DNA from: Myxococcus virescens
Lineage (GTDB): Bacteria > Myxococcota > Myxococcia > Myxococcales > Myxococcaceae
Length of the DNA: 64,000 nucleotides
Reading direction: 5' to 3'
Assembly (NCBI RefSeq): GCF_900101905.1
Contig: NZ_FNAJ01000006.1
Location: forward strand, 372,021 to 436,020
In this document: positions 17,009-25,776 of the stretch, piece by piece
Numbering within the stretch: the first letter of the stretch is position 1
How the letters are laid out: each line of letters opens with the position of its first letter
The notes under the pieces: model-generated
The model's database searches: none
Told to the model about the DNA's origin: nothing
What the model saw: only the letters and a program-made list of their open reading frames with translations
Made by a program: the position numbers and the translations under genes

Positions 17009-19858
17009 TCAGTTGCTGACGACGATGTTGAAGCTCTGCACGGCGAAGTTGCCCACGCCGTCGTTCATCCACAGGTCGAGGGTGTGCGCGCCGTTCACCA
17101 TCTCCCGCGTGTCGAACTGCGCCGTCCACGTCCCATCCGACTGCTGGGTGCCTACGCGGATGCCGGACATGTCGCGGCTGAAGCCCACGTTCGTCACCGG
17201 GCCGAAGTTGTCGGTGACGCGCGCGCGCACGGTGAGGGCGCCGCTGACGGTGCTGCCCGCGGCGGGGCTGAGCAGCGTGGCCGTGGGGGCCTGCACGTCG
17301 TAGTTCACCCGGCGCACGAGGTTGGCCGTCATGCCCGTCTCGCTGACGACGGAGATGCCCAGCGTGTTGACGCCCGGGGCCAGCGTCACCGACGTCTGAA
17401 TCTGACCGCCGCCGCGAGGCAGGTTGTGGGCGGGGCCGCCGTTGACGCGCACCGTGGTGGCGGAGACCGTCTGCACGTTGATGGCGTACTGGAAGGTGCC
17501 GTTGGGCAGCGGGCCTTGGAGCTGGCCGTCCGGGAAGTGGGTGCTCACCACGGGCGTGCCCGCGTCCACCCACAGGTACAGCAGCTTCTCGGTGACGTTG
17601 CCGGCGCTGTCGGTGGCGCGCACCAGGATGACCTGGCTGCCGTAGCTGACGTTCACCGGGTGCTCCACGGTGCCGTTGCCGAACTCCAGGAGCGAGCTGT
17701 TCACCCACTGCGTCTCCACGCGCACGGGCGTCTGGTCCTGCACGGACGAGCGCACCGTCACCACCGGCGTGTTCACCGCGGCGTTCTCCGCGGGCGACAG
17801 GATGGTGAGGATGGGGGCCACCCGGTCCACCGTGAGGTTGACCTGCTTGGTGGTGACGCCGCCGAAGCTGTCACGCGCGGTCATCTGGATGATGTTGGGG
17901 CCTTCCTCCAGGGTGATGGAGGTGTGGATGAGGCCGCCGTTGCCCGGGGTGAGGACGATGGGCGCGCCGCCGTTGATGATGAACGCGGCGTAGGTGATGA
18001 CGGCGCCCGGCGCGCGCGGCGTGGCGTAGCCCCAGATGTCCAGGGCCGTCTCCCGCGTGAAGGCCGGCGGGTTGCCAATGGTGACCATGGGCGTCAGGTG
18101 GGGGAACGGGTCGATGATGAGGGTGCTCGACGCCGTGCTGCCCAGCAGGTTGGCCAGCGGGGCCTGCCGCTCCACGCCGGAGTACACCGCGCGGTAGTCC
18201 TGCGCGCCGGTGATGGTCCAGCTGTCCACCGCGGGCACCCAGTTGAAGGCGTAGATGCCGTCGCCATCCGCGTCCACGTCCGCGCCCACGGGCACGCCCG
18301 CGACGTAGAAGGTGACGACGCCATGGGCCGGGCCCGGGACGATGGCGCCCCCGTTCGTCACGCGCGCCGACAGCAGGGTGCCGTTGCCAATGGTGACGCG
18401 CGCGTTGGCCGCGGGCGTCACGATGGTGGTGACGGTGGGCAGGCCCGTCACGGGCGGCAGGGGCGGGGTGTACGCCGCCACGCGCGCGGAGCCGGTGACG
18501 CCGGGCGCGCCGCCGGACGAAGCGATGAGCGTCACCGCGGAGGTGAGCGCGGGCAGCAGCCGGGGTGGCGCATGGACGGTGACGGTGACGGTGCCTTCGC
18601 CGCCCGCGGGCAGGAAGAGGGTGACGGGGCTCACGGACGCGGTCCACCCGGGCAGGCCGCCCTGGGTGCTCAGCGTGTACGTGTCCGCCTGATAGCCGTG
18701 GTTCTTCACGGTGAAGGTGAACGTGGCCTGCTGCGGCGACGGGTTGTCCACCAGGAGCTCCTGCCGCTCCGCGCCGACGACGGAGACGCGCACGCTAAAG
18801 TCACCGAAGCACGACAGGCCCAGGGCCGCGAAGGTGGTGGGGATGTCGAAGGTGGCCGAACCGGTGCGCCAGCTGCCGTCGGCGGACTGCCGCGTCTTCA
18901 TCCACTCAATCGCGTTGCGCAGGCGCGGGTCGGTGGCGGGCTCGCGGCCCGCGAGGCACAGCGCGTAGATGGCGCTGCCGGTGGCGAAGTCGTTGGCCGC
19001 CTCGTTGGGCAGGTTGCCCCAGCCCGCGTTGCCGGGGGACGTGCGGGTGATGAGCCGCTCGGCCAGGGTGTCGATGGCGCCGGTGTTGACGTCGTTGAGG
19101 CCGGGGCCCGCGGCCTTGAGGCCCAGCACCGTCCAGGCCACCTGGAAGGTGTAGGGCATTCCGTTGCCGGGCGCGCTGGTGTCGTTGTTGTTGAGGTTGG
19201 CGCGCAGGTACGCGGCGGCGCGGTCCAGCGCGGCCTGGTACGTGGCCGCGCGCGCGGGGTCCACGCGCTGCTTCGCCTGGGCCATGCCCGTCATGATGCG
19301 CGCGGTGGTGGACACGCTGCCGTGGTCCACGGGGAAGTGCGCGTGGTCGCTCGGCCACCGGCCGCTGGGCTCCTGCGTGGTCAGCGCCCAGTTGGCCGCG
19401 TTCACCAGCGCGTTGCTGTACTGGGTGGAGACGTTCTCGTCGTAGCCCGCCAGGCCGAAGACGGAGAAGGACGTCTTCTCGTAGCGGAACGCGGTGCCCT
19501 CGTGAATCCACGAGCCGTTGGCGAGCTGGTCGTTGCGGATGCGCTGGGCCAGCAGCTCCAGGTTGGCCAGGTTGGTGCGCCCGTTGCTGACGACGGCGTC
19601 CATGTCGTAGCCGTTGGCGCGCGCGCTCGACAGGCCGTACACCACCGCGCCCTGGCGGTGGCAGGCCACGCAGTTGTTCTCCTGCGTCCAGTGCACCACG
19701 TCCGCGCTGAGGAAGTTGATGGCCCGCTGCGTGGACTGGGTGTTCGTCTGTGTCTGCGCGGCTGAGGGAAGGGCGACGACGAGCGGGACGAGCGCCACCA
19801 GCCGCAGCAAGAGCGCGGGGAGGTGGCGCCAGGAGGGACGCCGGGGGACGTGAGCCAT
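17009..19858 (-). CDS. Secreted CXXCH / alpha-toroid / Ig-like protein (copy 2)
   Basis: This is a 949-residue paralogue of 11385-14243 with the same domain order. It has a signal peptide (LLRLVALVPLVVALPSAAQ), the CXXCH motif NNCVACHRQG at about residues 62-71, alpha-alpha toroid repeats to about 360, an NEW3-like beta domain (KNHGYQADTYTLSTQGG) and Ig-like repeats with a DADGDG loop. The two copies agree closely in the N-terminal half and diverge more in the Ig repeats. The ATG at 19858 has ggaga about 8 bp upstream; the frame is open to 19933. Residues Gly-Ser-Trp after Gln-Ser-Ala-Asp resemble QW repeats, but no cyclase acid motif is visible. Probably periplasmic or surface-located; role unknown. 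Confidence 0.85.
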   Translation of the reverse strand: MAHVPRRPSWRHLPALLLRLVALVPLVVALPSAAQTQTNTQSTQRAINFLSADVVHWTQENNCVACHRQGAVVYGLSSARANGYDMDAVVSNGRTNLANLELLAQRIRNDQLANGSWIHEGTAFRYEKTSFSVFGLAGYDENVSTQYSNALVNAANWALTTQEPSGRWPSDHAHFPVDHGSVSTTARIMTGMAQAKQRVDPARAATYQAALDRAAAYLRANLNNNDTSAPGNGMPYTFQVAWTVLGLKAAGPGLNDVNTGAIDTLAERLITRTSPGNAGWGNLPNEAANDFATGSAIYALCLAGREPATDPRLRNAIEWMKTRQSADGSWRTGSATFDIPTTFAALGLSCFGDFSVRVSVVGAERQELLVDNPSPQQATFTFTVKNHGYQADTYTLSTQGGLPGWTASVSPVTLFLPAGGEGTVTVTVHAPPRLLPALTSAVTLIASSGGAPGVTGSARVAAYTPPLPPVTGLPTVTTIVTPAANARVTIGNGTLLSARVTNGGAIVPGPAHGVVTFYVAGVPVGADVDADGDGIYAFNWVPAVDSWTITGAQDYRAVYSGVERQAPLANLLGSTASSTLIIDPFPHLTPMVTIGNPPAFTRETALDIWGYATPRAPGAVITYAAFIINGGAPIVLTPGNGGLIHTSITLEEGPNIIQMTARDSFGGVTTKQVNLTVDRVAPILTILSPAENAAVNTPVVTVRSSVQDQTPVRVETQWVNSSLLEFGNGTVEHPVNVSYGSQVILVRATDSAGNVTEKLLYLWVDAGTPVVSTHFPDGQLQGPLPNGTFQYAINVQTVSATTVRVNGGPAHNLPRGGGQIQTSVTLAPGVNTLGISVVSETGMTANLVRRVNYDVQAPTATLLSPAAGSTVSGALTVRARVTDNFGPVTNVGFSRDMSGIRVGTQQSDGTWTAQFDTREMVNGAHTLDLWMNDGVGNFAVQSFNIVVSN

Positions 19859-20109
19859 CTGAGGTCTCCGAAGAGAGGCGGGGGCCGGGATTGGCACCCC
19901 GCGCGACCTCCGGGAGGAGCGCTCCAGACGCACGAGGGCAGCGCTGGGCGAGCGCTCTCTCCGCGCTTCACCCAGAGTGGCTGTTGCGGCTTTGAGAGCA
20001 TCCCCCCGGACTGCGCGATTAGGGGAATACTCCTGGGTTACTGGAACTGTCCAGTCCTGCGGGTTTCGAATGGGTTACAAGATGTAAGGGGTAGGGCTGA
20101 CCCACTGGG

Positions 20110-21078
20110 TCATCCGTTTCCGACGATGTCGAAGGGCTGTCCGAGCCCTCGCGCCAGAGCGGCGTCGTAGAGGGCGCGAGCGAGGGCCACGTCCTGGAGC
20201 GCGAGGCCGGTGGAGTCGAAAACGGTGATTTCGGCATCGCTGGTGCGGCCGGGCTTCTTGCCGGAGACGACTTCACCCAGCGTTCCAGCGATTTGCTCGG
20301 GGCGGAGGCGGCCGTCATGCAGCGGCACGTTGACCTCGCCGGAGTGGAGGGCCTGCTCGGTGTCGTCGATGAAGACGCGGCCTTCGGTGAGCAGGCGCGC
20401 ATCCAGCTCCTGCTTGCCGGGAGCGTCAGCGCCCATGGCGTTGATGTGGGCGCTGGGCTGGAACCACTCGCGCTTCACCACGGGGACGCGGGCGGGGGTG
20501 GCGGTGCAGACGATGTCGGCGCCGCAGGCCTCCTGGGTGCTGACGACGCGGCCGCCCTTCTCGGCCTGGAGCGCCTTGGCGGCGGCCTCGGAGGTGTCGG
20601 CGAGCAGCAGCTCCAGGCTGTCGCCGAAGAGGGCGCGGTGCGAGTCGATGAGCACGCGGGCCTGCACGCCGCAGCCGACGAGGCCCAGGGTGCGCGGCTG
20701 CTTCCTCGCGAGGAACTTGGAGGCCACGCCGCCCGCGGCGCCGGTGCGCCAGGCGGTGAGCAGGGTGCCGTCGAGGATGGCCAGCGGCGAGGCGGTGTCC
20801 GGGTCGCTGAGGATGTAGAGGGCGCGGACGGTGGGCAGGCCGTGCTTCTCCGGGTTGCGCGGATGGGCGTTGACCCACTTCACGCCCGCGGCGCCGTCGA
20901 GGAACGCGGGCATGGCGCGGAAGTCGCCGTCGTAGGCGGGCAGGGACAGGTACACCTTGGGCGGCATCAGCGACTCGCCGAGCCCGTGGGCACGGAAGGC
21001 CCGCTCGACGGCGGCGAGGCCGAGCTCGACGGTGTACAGACTGCGGAGGTCCTTCGCGCTGAGGATGAGGGTGGGCAT
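20110..21078 (-). CDS. Ornithine cyclodeaminase / alanine dehydrogenase family protein
   Basis: This 322-residue NAD(P)-dependent enzyme belongs to the OCD/mu-crystallin family. The Rossmann site LGLVGCGVQARVLIDS is at about 129-144 and the substrate segment GVKWVNAHPRNPEKHGLPT at about 65-83. TAWRTGAAGG matches the family's catalytic region, and FDSTGLALQDVALA is the conserved C-terminal box. Members include ornithine cyclodeaminase, archaeal alanine dehydrogenase and imine reductases; the sequence alone does not decide the substrate. It stands alone, with an unrelated minus-strand gene 21 bp upstream. Confidence 0.85.
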   Translation of the reverse strand: MPTLILSAKDLRSLYTVELGLAAVERAFRAHGLGESLMPPKVYLSLPAYDGDFRAMPAFLDGAAGVKWVNAHPRNPEKHGLPTVRALYILSDPDTASPLAILDGTLLTAWRTGAAGGVASKFLARKQPRTLGLVGCGVQARVLIDSHRALFGDSLELLLADTSEAAAKALQAEKGGRVVSTQEACGADIVCTATPARVPVVKREWFQPSAHINAMGADAPGKQELDARLLTEGRVFIDDTEQALHSGEVNVPLHDGRLRPEQIAGTLGEVVSGKKPGRTSDAEITVFDSTGLALQDVALARALYDAALARGLGQPFDIVGNG

Positions 21079-21099
21079 GGCGGCGCTACATAGCGCTGG

Positions 21100-21525
21100 C
21101 TATGCCGGCTGTGCATCCACCCACTCCGCCAGGATGTCCGCGTGGCAGGGGCCGGGCTTGCACCAGCAGCCCAAGCGTTTGCCACGCAACGTCAGCACGG
21201 CGGCGCGGTGGTCCGCGTCATGCCGGGTGCGCAGCGCCAGGTACCAACGGAACGCGTCGAAGGCGTCCTCGTCCGGCCCCATGCGGCGCAGGGCTTCCTG
21301 GCGGATGCGTTCCTGCTCCGCCTCCGGAAGCGTCCCCAGCCACGGCGCGAAGTAGGTGCGCAGCATGGCGCCTGGAGTGCGCACGCCTCCGGGCTTGAAG
21401 GGGTTGCCGAAGCGGCCGGGCACCGGGTTGCGCGGGCTCGGCTTCGCATAGGCGCGGAAGGCCCGGCCCACGTACACGTCGCAGCCGTCGTGGACATGGA
21501 CCGCCGTGGTGCGCGTCACGGTCAT
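21100..21525 (-). CDS. DUF4326-domain protein
   Basis: This 141-residue protein has the DUF4326 pattern: an N-terminal DVYVGRAFRAY / RFGNPFKPG segment and a C-terminal RGKRLGCWCKPGPCHADIL with closely spaced Cys and His that may bind a metal. The family occurs in phage and bacteria; its biochemical function is unknown to me. It sits 21 bp upstream of the OCD-family gene on the same strand, so the two may be co-transcribed. Confidence 0.75.
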   Translation of the reverse strand: MTVTRTTAVHVHDGCDVYVGRAFRAYAKPSPRNPVPGRFGNPFKPGGVRTPGAMLRTYFAPWLGTLPEAEQERIRQEALRRMGPDEDAFDAFRWYLALRTRHDADHRAAVLTLRGKRLGCWCKPGPCHADILAEWVDAQPA

Positions 21526-21544
21526 CGGCGTGGCCTCGCGGACG

Positions 21545-21823
21545 CTACTTCTTGCGCTTCTTGCCCGCGGCGGGCGCGACGACGGGCTCCGGGGGCTTCT
21601 CCGCGGCGGCCTTCAGCGTGTCGCGCTCCTCCTGCACCTTCGCCAACTGCCCTTCCAGCTCGCTGACGCGCTCCTTCAACGTCGCGTTCTCTCCGCGCAG
21701 CGTGTCCGCGTCCTTGCGCAGCGTGTTCGCCTCCACGCGCGCCCGCGTCAGCTCGCGCGACGACGTGCAACCCACGGCGAGGGGAACCACCGCCAGCGAC
21801 ACCACCGTCATCCATGCCTTCAT
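21545..21823 (-). CDS. Small coiled-coil lipoprotein
   Basis: This 92-residue protein has a short signal peptide and lipobox (VVPLAVGC), so Cys19 would be lipidated. A heptad-patterned coiled coil follows (about 25-70, LRGENATLKERVSELEGQLA), and the tail is basic and proline/alanine-rich (KKRKK). It resembles Lpp-like or SlyB-like cell-envelope lipoproteins in layout only. It stands 19 bp upstream of the DUF4326 gene. Confidence 0.7.
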   Translation of the reverse strand: MKAWMTVVSLAVVPLAVGCTSSRELTRARVEANTLRKDADTLRGENATLKERVSELEGQLAKVQEERDTLKAAAEKPPEPVVAPAAGKKRKK

Positions 21824-21925
21824 GTGATTCAGCTCCTGGACGCCCGAGCCCAGGGCCTTGAGCCCAGTCGGCCCGGCGTCGTGGCGCGGAGCGTAGGCAT
21901 GGAGCCCGCGTCACAGGAAGCCGCG

Positions 21926-22666
21926 TCATTTGGTTGTATCTCCAACGACATTGTCGCGGACCTCTTGAATCCAGACGTGCTCCAGTCCCCAGGTGAAGAG
22001 CAGCCGATGCTTGGAGAGGACGGTGAAGCCCGGGGCCTCCACCGGCCGCGTCACGGTGAGGATGCGCGTGCCGGGGCGGCAGGTGCGGAAGCGCTCCACC
22101 AGCCGGGCCCGCGTCTGCGGTGTCAGCGCCGTCCAGTTGGTGAAGACGTGCGTGGCGTCCTGGAGGTCCGCGCGGGTCGCGTCGCCCACGAGGAGCTGCG
22201 CGCCTGCCTTCTCCACGGACTTTCGCGCCAGGTCCACGTGGTGCTGCATCAACTCCACGCCCTGGGCCTCCGCGCCCAGCCAACGCGCGGCCAGCAGCGT
22301 GCGGCCCCGTCCCGCGCCCAGGTCCACCAGCCGCGAGCCACGGCCCAGCCCCGCCTTCCAGAAGAGCCACACCCCCGTGTGCACCGGCATCTCGCCGTAC
22401 ATCAGCTCCTTGAAAATCTGCCCGCTCGCTTGGAGGACCCGCGTCGTTTCGAACGAGCGCTTCAAGCGGTAGGGCGAGACGCGCACCTCGCGCAGCCACA
22501 GGCCCAGGTAGGGCGGAAGCAAGCGGGGCCGGCGCAGCAGTACCAGGATGTCGAAGAGCCGGGTGAACAGCTCGATGAACACGATGCTGATGCGCAGGAC
22601 GACCAGTGCCGGCAGGGACATGCCGTAGTCGTCCTGCTCGGGCGGGCTGGAGGAGGGCTCCGTCAT
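21926..22666 (-). CDS. Membrane-associated SAM-dependent methyltransferase
   Basis: This 246-residue protein has a hydrophobic N-terminal helix (about 18-45, LPALVVLRISIVFIELF). A class I methyltransferase domain follows: motif I is SRLVDLGAGRGRTLLAA (about 113-129), with an acidic motif II (GVELMQHH). It is similar in shape to Myxococcus lipid or histone-like methyltransferases, but the substrate cannot be told. The start ATG at 22666 lies shortly downstream of a ggagg sequence. Confidence 0.7.
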   Translation of the reverse strand: MTEPSSSPPEQDDYGMSLPALVVLRISIVFIELFTRLFDILVLLRRPRLLPPYLGLWLREVRVSPYRLKRSFETTRVLQASGQIFKELMYGEMPVHTGVWLFWKAGLGRGSRLVDLGAGRGRTLLAARWLGAEAQGVELMQHHVDLARKSVEKAGAQLLVGDATRADLQDATHVFTNWTALTPQTRARLVERFRTCRPGTRILTVTRPVEAPGFTVLSKHRLLFTWGLEHVWIQEVRDNVVGDTTK

Positions 22667-22873
22667 GTCCGTGGAGTTCGTGAGGGTAGCACCCAGAGGA
22701 ACAGCGCCTGTTGCTTCGCGTCAGTGGATGCGCAGCAGCGCCGGGGGCACCGCTCCCGCCACGCGGTTCCATGAGAACATGGGGGGCAGGTATTGCACGT
22801 TCAGCGGGGGAGGTGGGAGGACCTGGCTGGCAGGTCGAACTCGCCTGACGTGCGAGCGTGCCTCCAAATCCAC

Positions 22874-23719
22874 TCAGGCATTGGCCCAGGTCACCACCGC
22901 GCGCTCCAACTGGTTCGCGGCGAGGTCCTCGGGGTGAATCAGCACGTAGCCCTGGTTCGTGCCCCAGTGGAATCCCGAGGCGTTGTCGAAGTCGATGCGC
23001 AAGAGTTGCGCGTACGCACGAAGGGAACTGTCACGCCCGGGAGGCGGCACGAAGGAGTAGGGCTCGTCGAGCCCCGCGCTTCGGTGGCCGGACAGTCGGT
23101 GGAGGCCAGGGCGCTGCTCATCCTCCAGATAGCCTGAAGGCGTCCACGCGGTCCATGCCTCGTGGAGTTGCGTGACCCCAGCAGGTAGCGGCGCTTCCCA
23201 CTCAGCACCTCCAGGGAGTGACCAGCCGGGGATGAACTGCATCCGCGTTTCCCAGCGGCCGATGCATCGAGGCGGCGAGACAGGGCGGGCGCGCGCTTCG
23301 GTCGGTTCCGGATACCAGCGCACACGGAACGCGCTGGCGGTGCAGTCCGGTACACGATGATTGCGATCGAGCGCGAAGAGGCCGCGGCGAGGCAATGTGG
23401 CAGGTGCGTCACTCAGTTGAGCGAAGTTGAGCTGCCCGAGGAAGTGGAAGCCATCCCACGTCAGGTCCGCCTCTTCGACGTAGGGAATGCCGCCGAACTT
23501 GCTATCGAGCGCGGAGAGCACGGGCTGCGCGGCCCTGTGGCCTAGCAGCCTGTGGAGGATGGAGGGCCGGAGGGGCGAGCGAGAGACGCGCTCCGAGCGG
23601 ATGTACAGACACGGGGCGGGTGCCGTTTCGAGGAACCGCTCGATGTCGGACTCGAGTCCCGGTGCGTGGGAGCGGAGCATCCGCCGGAGGTCCTCGGAGA
23701 GTTCGAGTGGAGGTTTCAT
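22874..23719 (-). CDS. DUF1963 (YwqG-like) family protein
   Basis: This 281-residue protein matches the DUF1963/YwqG family in layout: FGGIPYVEEADLTWDGFHFLGQLNFAQL (in part), a variable middle, and the C-terminal LLRIDFDNASGFHWGTNQGYVLIHPEDL box. The family is widespread and often occurs next to toxin genes, but no activity is established that I know of. I start at ATG 23719 (MKPPLELSEDLRRML); the frame is open to 23794. It is divergent from the SitA-like toxin gene, with 122 bp between them. Confidence 0.75.
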   Translation of the reverse strand: MKPPLELSEDLRRMLRSHAPGLESDIERFLETAPAPCLYIRSERVSRSPLRPSILHRLLGHRAAQPVLSALDSKFGGIPYVEEADLTWDGFHFLGQLNFAQLSDAPATLPRRGLFALDRNHRVPDCTASAFRVRWYPEPTEARARPVSPPRCIGRWETRMQFIPGWSLPGGAEWEAPLPAGVTQLHEAWTAWTPSGYLEDEQRPGLHRLSGHRSAGLDEPYSFVPPPGRDSSLRAYAQLLRIDFDNASGFHWGTNQGYVLIHPEDLAANQLERAVVTWANA

Positions 23720-23841
23720 GGCATCGAGTCTCCCGTGGGGACGGCGCATGTGTTGTTGATGCCTGGGGGAGCTTGCCCGATTCGAGTCAGTCACCGCCGC
23801 TAGTTTGACGGGGCGCCTCGCATGGCATCGAGGCCACGGGG

Positions 23842-25188
23842 ATGCCCATGCGGCTGTCTTGGATGCTCTTGTTGCTGCTCATCGGGCCCGCGTGCTCGAC
23901 GGTGCGTGTGGTGCGTCTGGACATGGGAGAGGCTGCGCCCATCGTGCACGCACCGCGTGATGCGGAAGGCGCCAGTTCCGTGGAGTTGGACGATGAGGCG
24001 TTCGAGACCGCCGTGGTGTCATTGGCCCGGGATGTGAGGCCCTCCCTGCATCCACTGCGCGATGCGCGGCGGCGCTTCGGTGTACCGGACAGGAGTGGGG
24101 TCTACGCGTACGAGCATCGAAGCCAGCGGCTGATTCCCGTGGAGGAGCGCGCGGACGGTCCGCGCCTGTTGATGGCCTATGCGGACGAGGCGCTGACGCG
24201 CGACTACGGCCAATGGTGCGTGCGGAAGCGGCAACCGGGTGACTGCCTTCGGCTGCTGGATGAAGGCCCTCTGCTGGCCAGCGATGGAAAGTACACGCTG
24301 GCGATGGCCATCGCCATGGACTCGGTCTGGGACGAGACGGTTGAGGCTCTGCGCGACATGGCAGACCCGCAAGCCGTGATGGCCACGGTGACAGCGGCCG
24401 TCAGCATGTACTTGCTGCTGTGGGCCTTGCCGGAGCCGGTGAGCAAGGGTGTTGCCGCTCTCGTGACGGCAACCGCGATTGCCTACCTGGGCGTGGACAC
24501 GGTGTGGCGCTTGCTGGATGGGTGGATTGCGCTGGTGCGCCAGGTGGACCGGGCCAGGACCTTCGCGCAGCTCAGCGAGGCGGGTGAGGCTTACGGCGAG
24601 GTGCTTGGGGAGAACGCCGCGCGCATCTTCGTCATGCTGGCCACGGCGGCCATCGGGAATACGGCGGGGCTGGCGGCGAAGGCGCCAAGGCTCCCAGGTT
24701 CCTCGCAGGCGGCGCTGACCGTTGAGGCGCAGGCGGGCTATCGCTACGCGGCCCTGGGAAGCGTGGAGTCGGTGACGATGACGGCCGATGGCTTCACCGT
24801 CGCGCTGGCGCCGCATGCCGTGGCGATGGCGGCCAGTGGCTCTAAAGGTGCGAGCCGCATACAGAAGCACCACATCGCCACGAACAAGAACGACGTCTCC
24901 GCTGCGCGTGGTGGGCCGTGGACGCCGAGATTCAAGGCCATCTTCAGACGGGCTGGGATGGAGCTGAAGGACCCTGAGAACATCGTCCCCGTCCCAGCGC
25001 ACCGCGGACCACATCCACGCGAGTACCATGAGCAGGTCCTCTTCACGCTCGAAGAGGCCACGAGCACCTGTCGTGGCGTCGCCCAATGCCGCGAGGCATT
25101 GACCCGGGCCCTGAACCGCCTGGCGCGTGAAGTCTCGACACCCGGCACGCGGCTCAACACACTGGTGACTTCGGGCTCGCAGCGCTAG
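23842..25188 (+). CDS. SitA-like lipoprotein toxin with C-terminal AHH nuclease domain
   Basis: This 448-residue protein starts with a signal peptide and lipobox (LLLLLIGPAC), so it would be lipid-anchored. A central hydrophobic stretch (about 185-240, GVAALVTATAIAYLGVDTVW) resembles segments in other myxobacterial toxins of this layout. The C-terminus, about 350-420, is an AHH/HNH-type nuclease: KHHIATNKND, WTPRFKAIFRRAGM and NIVPVPAHRGPHPREYHEQV contain the expected histidines. In M. xanthus, SitA lipoprotein toxins pass between kin cells by TraA/B-mediated outer-membrane exchange. This gene has that architecture; the delivery route is inferred. An immunity-type gene follows 12 bp downstream. 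Confidence 0.75.
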   Translation: MPMRLSWMLLLLLIGPACSTVRVVRLDMGEAAPIVHAPRDAEGASSVELDDEAFETAVVSLARDVRPSLHPLRDARRRFGVPDRSGVYAYEHRSQRLIPVEERADGPRLLMAYADEALTRDYGQWCVRKRQPGDCLRLLDEGPLLASDGKYTLAMAIAMDSVWDETVEALRDMADPQAVMATVTAAVSMYLLLWALPEPVSKGVAALVTATAIAYLGVDTVWRLLDGWIALVRQVDRARTFAQLSEAGEAYGEVLGENAARIFVMLATAAIGNTAGLAAKAPRLPGSSQAALTVEAQAGYRYAALGSVESVTMTADGFTVALAPHAVAMAASGSKGASRIQKHHIATNKNDVSAARGGPWTPRFKAIFRRAGMELKDPENIVPVPAHRGPHPREYHEQVLFTLEEATSTCRGVAQCREALTRALNRLAREVSTPGTRLNTLVTSGSQR

Positions 25189-25200
25189 GAGCGTTCCATC

Positions 25201-25767
25201 ATGCCGACGCGGTACTTCCAGCTCACGGATGACATGTATCTGCCCAATCGCTGGGAGTTGGGAACCCTCGACGGACCGGATGGAGTCCCGGTGCAGCCGG
25301 CGCTGCTCAGGAGCGGAACACCTCTATCGCTGAAGGGCCGCTTGAAGGTCGCCATCGAGGAACCTGGAGGCCCGCTCGATTTCACCCATGCGCCGTACAG
25401 CATTCCCATCGTGCACGTCCGGGTAGCATCCCTGCTCACGGAGCAGAGCCCAGACGAGGTTCAGTTCCTGCCGGTCGACATTCCCTCGCAGCCCGACCAG
25501 TACCTCGTGCTGAACGCTCTTCGGCTCATCCGGTGCATCGATGACGCCCGCTCCTCCGAGGTCCGCTACTGGGAACCGGAGGACGGTATGCCCGAGAAGC
25601 TCGGGACCTACTTTTCCATCGCGGGTCTGCGCATCGACCCCACGAAGGCCGGAGGTGCTCGGATGTTCCGGACCTGGGGTTGGCCGGGGGCCCTCATCGT
25701 CTCCGAGGACCTCAAGCAGGCCCTGGAACAGTCCGGCGCCACGGGGATGAAGTTCACCCCCGTGTGA
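25201..25767 (+). CDS. Imm11-like immunity protein
   Basis: This 188-residue cytoplasmic protein has no signal peptide or transmembrane helix. Its pattern matches the Imm11 (DUF1629) family: N-terminal YFQLTDDMYLPNRWELGTLD, a middle LPVDIPSQPDQYLVLNALR with RCIDDA, and a C-terminal segment MFRTWGWPGALIVSEDLKQA. It starts 12 bp after the AHH toxin gene with a purine-rich site (aggagcg), so the two are co-expressed, as a toxin-immunity pair requires. The role is inferred from family and position. Confidence 0.7.
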   Translation: MPTRYFQLTDDMYLPNRWELGTLDGPDGVPVQPALLRSGTPLSLKGRLKVAIEEPGGPLDFTHAPYSIPIVHVRVASLLTEQSPDEVQFLPVDIPSQPDQYLVLNALRLIRCIDDARSSEVRYWEPEDGMPEKLGTYFSIAGLRIDPTKAGGARMFRTWGWPGALIVSEDLKQALEQSGATGMKFTPV

Positions 25768-25776
25768 TGCGGGCGG

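Noticed and set aside
16679..19765. Plus-strand open frame of 1028 codons opposite the second toroid gene
   Set aside because: Low-complexity Arg/Gly/Ala composition and exact overlap with a clear coding gene on the other strand.
22764..22778. Additional parS-like site (gttccatgagaac)
   Set aside because: One base too short between the half-sites and far from parAB; likely chance.
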